This document shows, in pieces, positions 59,592 to 64,000 of a stretch of 64,000 nucleotides of DNA (its first letter is position 1; every line of letters begins with the position of its first letter). The stretch covers positions 16,286 through 80,285 of the forward strand of contig NZ_SDKD01000022.1 in the NCBI RefSeq assembly GCF_004521915.1, in the 5' to 3' direction. A program made the translations under genes and the position numbers. The notes under the pieces are model-generated. The model was not told the origin of the DNA. It did not search any database and saw only the letters and a list, made by a program, of their open reading frames with translations. The stretch is from Brevibacillus migulae (GTDB taxonomy: Bacteria; Bacillota; Bacilli; Brevibacillales; Brevibacillaceae).

Positions 59592-60491
59592 ATGGAGCTT
59601 AGACAACTCGAATACTTTATGGCCGTATGCGAAGAAATGCACTTTTCCAGAGCCTCAGAAAAACTATGTACCACGCAGTCCAATCTCAGCCAGCAGATCA
59701 AGCTCCTGGAGAACGAACTGGGCGTCCCGCTCTTTGACCGTATGGGGAAACGGATCGCTTTGACAGATGCAGGCAAAATCCTGCTCGATCAGAGCCGCCT
59801 TGTTTTTTCCCACATCGCCTATGCCCGCGATGCGATTGCCGAAATGAAAGACATACAGGGCGGTTCCCTTACGATCGGTGTCCTTCCAGGAGATGCGGAT
59901 CTGCTTTTCAATGCGTTGCTCGTAAAATTTCACCAGACCTATCCCAAATTGTCCCTGTCCGTAATCGAAACGACGAAAATTGTAGAACAGGTGGCTGCTG
60001 GCACCATCGACATCGGGGTCACGACTACCCCTCCGCCGGATGAGCGCATAACGGTTGTCCCGCTGTTTCACGAGGAGTTCGCTTTGGCTGTCCGAACGGA
60101 TCATCCGCTCGCAGGAGAGAGGGAAATTACCTTCGAGCGCCTCCGGGACTTGAAGATGGTCATGTTTCCACCTGATCATCAAGTCAGACAGCTGATCAGC
60201 CACTATTGTTTGCAGAGCGGCTTTCGTTTGCAGCCCGATATCGAAACCACTACCTTGTCGTCCCTTCTCTCTCTCGTAGAACAAGGGATCGGCGCATGCG
60301 TACTGCCGCGGTTGCTTTTACAATCGCTGGGCAAAAAGGAGATTGCTGTCGTTTCGCTGGTGAATCCCACTCCCAGTCAGGACATCTGTATCGTGTTTCG
60401 TTCGGATCGATACATCGGATTTGCCGCACGGGCGTTTATGGATACGCTGACCCGCTACATTCAAGCCGTGAAAGAGCTTGCCGGGGTTTAA
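59592..60491 (+). CDS. LysR-family regulator
   Basis: A 299-residue LTTR of the CynR/CbbR-like type: N-terminal HTH MELRQLEYFMAVCEEMHFSRASEKLCTTQSNLSQQIKLLENELGVPLFDR and a periplasmic-binding-like effector domain with GSLTIGVLPGDADLLFNALL and LVEQGIGACVLPRLLL. GGGAGAG precedes the ATG. It is divergent from the DinB-like gene; the KAS III-like/ThDP operon converges on it from the right. Confidence 0.92.
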   Translation: MELRQLEYFMAVCEEMHFSRASEKLCTTQSNLSQQIKLLENELGVPLFDRMGKRIALTDAGKILLDQSRLVFSHIAYARDAIAEMKDIQGGSLTIGVLPGDADLLFNALLVKFHQTYPKLSLSVIETTKIVEQVAAGTIDIGVTTTPPPDERITVVPLFHEEFALAVRTDHPLAGEREITFERLRDLKMVMFPPDHQVRQLISHYCLQSGFRLQPDIETTTLSSLLSLVEQGIGACVLPRLLLQSLGKKEIAVVSLVNPTPSQDICIVFRSDRYIGFAARAFMDTLTRYIQAVKELAGV

Positions 60492-60524
60492 ACAGACAGC
60501 CAGCCATGATCATGAACTTCTGTC

Positions 60525-60578
60525 AGGCAGCTGTAAGCACAGGAGTGATATTCAGCAATTCCTGTGCTCCCGCTGCCT
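60525..60578. terminator. Long hairpin between convergent LysR and KAS III-like genes
   Basis: AGGCAGC and AGCACAGGA pair with TCCTGTGCT and GCTGCCT, 16 bp with small internal loops. No T-run on either strand, so it is a weak terminator or an mRNA 3'-end stabiliser. Confidence 0.5.
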
Positions 60579-60607
60579 CTCCGGCGACAGTCTGCACCTG
60601 GCACACG

Positions 60608-61627
60608 TCAATCCCTTCGGTGGTTACAGTGGATTAGCAGCGCTGTATGATGAAAACCGAGCCCCAATGAATGAAGGAGCAAATACTCGGTATGGATCTG
60701 CTTGTGAAACCGAGCCAACGTCACGGCAACGGACGCCAGCGCCATATTCCCATACTCCTCAAAAGTGTCCAAATATGCTTTTGGTTGGATGAGGCTTGCC
60801 CAATGATCCATCAGCTTCCTGCTTGCTTGATGACCGATTAACGTAACCTGTTCCCCCGTCAGCCCATGCCTCTTCAGCAGCTGGTTTATCATGCGAGGCG
60901 GCGCATCCATCCCCGTCGATAGAAAAGAATACAGCCCCTCTTCCTGTTCGATTCCAAAGGTTGGAATGGCTCGGTTGTATTCATCTACCGGCCATGAACG
61001 TATACCATCTTGAATTTGTTCGCGATGCTGTACGGTCATGTATCCGTACTCCGCACTAATGGTCTCACTGATGTAATCGATGAACCGGAATCGAGTCCCC
61101 CGTCCGATCACCACGGCGCCCGCTCCATCCCCCAGACTCAAGGAATGACCCGCTGTATAATCTCCATGACGGGTAAAATGCCCACCGGACACCACTAATG
61201 CATAGCGGCAATGTCCGGCTTCAATGGCCTCCCAAGCTTGGATCAGACTTACCGTATAGTTGCTGAAGTCGCTGTGAATAGGAACTACGAAAGTCGATGC
61301 TGGCAGTCCCGTATCATGATGAACCTTGTATAGAACGTTTGGCGTTACATATTCCGCCACTGATCCATAGCCGTACAAACGATCGATTTGCCCCATTTCC
61401 AGTCCCGCTTCATCCACCGCCTGCCTAGCTGCTTTTGTCATCAACTCAGCCAAAGACTCTCCCGGTTGCAGTACCCTGCGCTCCTTCATTCCCGTAAAAA
61501 GTGAGTGCTCAGACAATCCTCGTGAATTGGCTTTGGTGCGAATCTGTGAAAAGATCGGATCGCTGTTACTACGCACATGATCCGGCAGGGCATATCCAAA
61601 TCCTAATAATCCAATATTCCTCGCCAC
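60608..61627 (-). CDS. KAS III-like protein lacking the active-site cysteine
   Basis: A 339-residue thiolase-fold protein of the FabH/3-oxoacyl-ACP synthase III type. Present: KERRVLQPGES, GDGAGAVVIG, catalytic His in IGHQAS, catalytic Asn in EYGNMALAS. The nucleophile Cys (AACSGF in FabH) aligns with Phe in IHSDFSNYTVSL, and no Cys is near. Thus normal Claisen condensation is unlikely; related Cys-lacking KAS III-like proteins act as acyltransferases with Ser or as partner subunits. It starts 12 bases after the ThDP enzyme gene, in the same operon. Confidence 0.85.
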   Translation of the reverse strand: MARNIGLLGFGYALPDHVRSNSDPIFSQIRTKANSRGLSEHSLFTGMKERRVLQPGESLAELMTKAARQAVDEAGLEMGQIDRLYGYGSVAEYVTPNVLYKVHHDTGLPASTFVVPIHSDFSNYTVSLIQAWEAIEAGHCRYALVVSGGHFTRHGDYTAGHSLSLGDGAGAVVIGRGTRFRFIDYISETISAEYGYMTVQHREQIQDGIRSWPVDEYNRAIPTFGIEQEEGLYSFLSTGMDAPPRMINQLLKRHGLTGEQVTLIGHQASRKLMDHWASLIQPKAYLDTFEEYGNMALASVAVTLARFHKQIHTEYLLLHSLGLGFHHTALLIHCNHRRD

Positions 61628-61639
61628 TTCGTCTCTCTC

Positions 61640-63367
61640 CTAACCAATGGGGGCTGTGTAACGTTCGCCTGCATAAGATTTGTTCAGCATGTCAAACCGT
61701 TGTTTCATACCGGGAGGCAAGACATCGATATCCACCTGCACGTCGATCAAGCAAGGCGTGTTCATTGCGAGCGCCCCCTTCAAGGCTGCATCAAAGTCCT
61801 CAACCGTTTCTGCTCGATACGATTTGACTCCGAGACTTTCTGCCATTTTGCAAAAATCAATCGACTTGCGGAAGCTTGAAATGTCAAACTTGCTGTCAAA
61901 TTGGTGTTGCTCTCCCAGATGGACCAGTCCGTGTCCGCCATTATTCAATACAATCCAAGTCACGGGGATCTTATATTCCGCGGCTGTATGAATTTCCATT
62001 CCGTTCATGGCAAAAGCAGCGTCTCCAACGAGAGCCACCACAGGCCGATCCGGTGCCGCGAGCTTTCCGCCAATCGCAGCAGCAACTGCATGGCCCATCG
62101 CGGCTAATCCAAGGCCGATTTGAAACGCTCCGGGTGTTTGAGCCAAATAGCAGTGAACGCCCCAATTGATACAGCTGCCATTATCCACGAACAGAATCGT
62201 ATCCGCAGGCAATCTGTTTTGCATCGCCTCTACCACCATAGCCGGATGTATGCCATTTCCTTCGGTGCCATGGTCAATCTCTTGGAATGCTGTCTGCTCT
62301 TTCGTTTCAAGCGGAAGCGCAGGTTTTTTCAGCATTTTGCCGGATGAACGTATACATAGGATGAGCGCTTTCAGCGTTTCGGACGCGTCGGCGTTTATTC
62401 CGACATCGACCGGATAATTTTTGCCTATTTCCATTGGATCAATATCGATCTGAATCAATGCGACAGAGGGCGTTAATCGTGGGTCCCAAGAATTCGTTTG
62501 CCAGTCACCCAGACTGCTGCCAATGACAATCAGGACATCCACATCCCCGGACAACAAATAATCGGTCGCTTTCTGGTGACCCGCGAAACCAAAGACTCCC
62601 AGTGAGAGCGCATGGTTTTCCGGAAAGCTGCTTTTTCCCTTTGGTGTTGTCGCCACCGGAATCCCGGTCAGCTCTGCAAAATCCAGCAATTCCTCCCACG
62701 CTTTTGCACACTCGATGCCGTGACCAGCCAAGATTGCCGGCCGTTTCGCATGGAAAATCAGCTCGGCTACTCTGACAACGTCCATGATCGTGGGAGCGGG
62801 TTTTCCACCCCTGTAGTTCATAGGCGGGAAAACTTCAAGGGGTACAGGATGTTTGGCGATATCGGCCGGGATATTCAAATGGATCGGACCTGGCCGTCCT
62901 GATTGAGCGGTTCGAAGAGCACGGCGTGTCATCTCACCCATTTTTTCTGCCGTTGGGATCATGACCGAGAGTTTCGTAATCGGCGAAAAAATGGAGACGA
63001 GATCAACACCATGGACCGTACTCTCCTGCAATGCACCCTTTCCGAAAGCTGCCGTACCTACTTGCGCAGTAAGCAATAACACAGGTGTCGAGTCACTGTA
63101 GGCGCACGCTATTCCTGTCAACGCATTCGTTGCACCTGGACCCGTGGTTGCACAGCATACTCCTAGCTTTCCGCTCACACGTGCGTATCCTTCGGCCATA
63201 AAAGCGGCGCCTTCTTCATGCTTTGTGAGAATCGGTTGTATTTTCTTTCTGGAAAAAATCGCTTCATATAGTGGCATTAGAGGACCACCTGGGATCCCGA
63301 ACACATACGAAACACCCTCGGCTTCCATTTGACGCACGAGGAGTTCGACCGCTGTTACCGTCTTCAT
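61640..63367 (-). CDS. ThDP-dependent acetolactate-synthase-like enzyme
   Basis: A 575-residue enzyme of the AHAS/pyruvate-oxidase family: N-terminal Pyr domain with the ThDP-activating Glu in KHEEGAAFMAEGYARVSG, GPGATNALTGIACAYSDSTPVLLLTAQV, a central domain, and a PP domain with GDAAFAMNGMEIHTAAEYKIPVTWIVLNNGGHGLVHLGEQ (Mg/ThDP motif GD...N). No small regulatory subunit gene and no other ilv gene nearby, so it is probably not the biosynthetic AHAS. Start at ATG 63367 after AGGTGACAGG. It heads an operon with the KAS III-like gene. Confidence 0.88.
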   Translation of the reverse strand: MKTVTAVELLVRQMEAEGVSYVFGIPGGPLMPLYEAIFSRKKIQPILTKHEEGAAFMAEGYARVSGKLGVCCATTGPGATNALTGIACAYSDSTPVLLLTAQVGTAAFGKGALQESTVHGVDLVSIFSPITKLSVMIPTAEKMGEMTRRALRTAQSGRPGPIHLNIPADIAKHPVPLEVFPPMNYRGGKPAPTIMDVVRVAELIFHAKRPAILAGHGIECAKAWEELLDFAELTGIPVATTPKGKSSFPENHALSLGVFGFAGHQKATDYLLSGDVDVLIVIGSSLGDWQTNSWDPRLTPSVALIQIDIDPMEIGKNYPVDVGINADASETLKALILCIRSSGKMLKKPALPLETKEQTAFQEIDHGTEGNGIHPAMVVEAMQNRLPADTILFVDNGSCINWGVHCYLAQTPGAFQIGLGLAAMGHAVAAAIGGKLAAPDRPVVALVGDAAFAMNGMEIHTAAEYKIPVTWIVLNNGGHGLVHLGEQHQFDSKFDISSFRKSIDFCKMAESLGVKSYRAETVEDFDAALKGALAMNTPCLIDVQVDIDVLPPGMKQRFDMLNKSYAGERYTAPIG

Positions 63368-63553
63368 CCTGTCACCTTCCCATTCTTTGTTCTTTACCGA
63401 TACCAAACATGTACAGCATTTATTGTATAGAAGGAGTTATTGGGATTCATGAGTTACGCTTGGGAAAATGGAGGGAAGCGAACGGGAACTTTTACGGGAC
63501 AATGTCTTCGGAATCAGCCTGACTTTTGTCAGCGACGACAGGCTGGCCAAAAT

Positions 63554-63580
63554 AAAAAAAGCAGTTGCCTCGGCAACTGC
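63554..63580 (-). terminator. Terminator of the tRNA Arg-Cys-Leu cluster
   Basis: GCAGTTGC pairs with GCAACTGC around CTCG; seven A at 63554-63560 give the U-tract on the minus strand, 54 bases past tRNA-Leu. Confidence 0.85.
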
Positions 63581-63633
63581 TTGTCTATTGATAGCTGGGT
63601 CTACATCCCTATTTTGTTTTCCTGTGTGAATGA

Positions 63634-63715
63634 TGCGGTCGGCGAGACTCGAACTCGCACGGGTCACCCCGCCACCCCCTCAAGATGGTGTGTCTGCCAA
63701 TTCCACCACGACCGC
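63634..63715 (-). tRNA. tRNA-Leu (anticodon GAG)
   Basis: An 82-base class II tRNA starting GCGGTCG and ending CGACCGC-A without an encoded CCA. Anticodon stem CCATC/GGTGG around TTGAGGG gives GAG (reads CTC/CTT). T-arm GAGTTCGAGTCTC. Confidence 0.93.
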
Positions 63716-63726
63716 AAATTGAAACA

Positions 63727-63801
63727 TGGAGGGAGTACCCGGATTTGAACCGGGGCATAAGAGTTTTGCAGACTCGTGCCTTACCACTTGGCTATACTCC
63801 C
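63727..63801 (-). tRNA. tRNA-Cys (anticodon GCA)
   Basis: A 75-base gene starting GGGAGTA and ending TACTCCC-T-CCA with encoded CCA. Loop CTGCAAA gives GCA. T-arm CCGGTTCAAATCCGG. Confidence 0.95.
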
Positions 63802-63804
63802 CTA

Positions 63805-63835
63805 TGGGGCAGAACGATGGGAATCAAACCCAAGC
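63805..63835 (-). pseudogene. tRNA 3'-half remnant
   Basis: Between tRNA-Arg and tRNA-Cys, the minus strand reads a T-arm-like TGGG-TTTGATT-CCCA and then CGTTCTGCC-CCA, which looks like the 3' end of a tRNA gene with encoded CCA. No matching 5' half lies upstream, so it is a decayed tRNA gene. Confidence 0.4.
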
Positions 63836-63864
63836 CAGTGTACGAGATCATATTCTTGTGTAAA

Positions 63865-63941
63865 TGGCGTGCCCTGAGAGATTCGAACTCCCGACCTTTT
63901 GATTCGTAGTCAAACGCTCTATCCAGCTGAGCTAAGGGCAC
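63865..63941 (-). tRNA. tRNA-Arg (anticodon ACG)
   Basis: A 77-base gene starting GTGCCCT and ending AGGGCAC-G-CCA with encoded CCA. Anticodon stem TTTGA/TCAAA around CTACGAA gives ACG (inosine in the mature form, reads CGT/CGC/CGA). T-arm GGGAGTTCGAATCTC. Confidence 0.95.
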
Positions 63942-64000
63942 AAAAACGGTTTATGATGAAAAACGTCAAGACGTTTTCCGTGAGCGGACAACGGGACTCG

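Noticed and set aside
1..64000. Defence systems (restriction-modification, CBASS, toxin-antitoxin, retrons) and CRISPR
   Set aside because: I looked for methyltransferase, nuclease, reverse transcriptase, cyclase and toxin-antitoxin motifs and for repeat arrays and found none that could be supported.

Overview
The window looks like chromosome of a spore-forming, low-to-mid GC Gram-positive rod, most likely Brevibacillus or a close relative in the Paenibacillaceae. The evidence is a Spo0E-type phosphatase, a pdhA-pdhB-pdhC-pdhD operon, a divergent lexA/yneA pair with Bacillus-type CGAAC-N4-GTTYG LexA boxes, ynzC, yfhP, helD, strong AGGAGG ribosome sites, A/T-rich rho-independent terminators, an SLH-domain exported protein and a rifamycin phosphotransferase of the Listeria/Bacillales type. 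No CRISPR array, rRNA or complete insertion sequence was found.

Layout. 0-17.7 kb is conserved chromosome: a Spo0E-like gene, the pyruvate dehydrogenase operon (minus strand, with a readable promoter), an esterase, an APC amino acid permease behind a leader terminator, yfhP, a tRNA-Thr/tRNA-Ser pair, threonine aldolase, a HesB-fold protein, helD, crcB, ynzC, yneA and lexA. 17.7-25 kb carries transport and regulator pairs: XRE-cupin regulator/lactate permease, a HAD phosphatase, and a ROK regulator with an MFS carrier. 25-60 kb is accessory. It is built from small regulator-plus-enzyme or regulator-plus-exporter modules: TetR/MBL/VOC, MerR/SDR, MerR/AKR, MocR/EamA, ECF sigma/anti-sigma, TetR/ADH/AKR, Lrp/old yellow enzyme, TetR/MFS, MerR/SRPBCC/MFS. 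Several have a legible operator. The accessory part also holds decaying genes: an integrase with a stop and a frameshift, a frameshifted MFS carrier, a GNAT gene with one stop, a quinone-oxidoreductase fused by deletion to an MmyB-domain fragment, and a hydrolase tail. Base composition changes abruptly, for example a very GC-rich SDR at 29.7 kb and AT-rich MocR/EamA genes at 33-35.6 kb, which points to several separate acquisitions.

52.8-55.5 kb holds rph (rifamycin phosphotransferase). With helD, whose relatives release RNA polymerase and can protect it from rifamycins, the window holds two gene types tied to RNA polymerase-directed antibiotics, though they are 38 kb apart. 57-63.4 kb holds an SLH-domain exported protein, a DinB-like protein, a LysR regulator and a two-gene operon of a ThDP-dependent acetolactate-synthase-like enzyme with a KAS III-like protein that lacks the catalytic cysteine. 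This operon is the best candidate here for an uncharacterised small-molecule pathway. The window ends in a minus-strand tRNA cluster (Arg, Cys, Leu) that also contains a tRNA 3'-half remnant.

All calls come from reading the sequence by eye. Family names rest on motif recognition and no database search was run.
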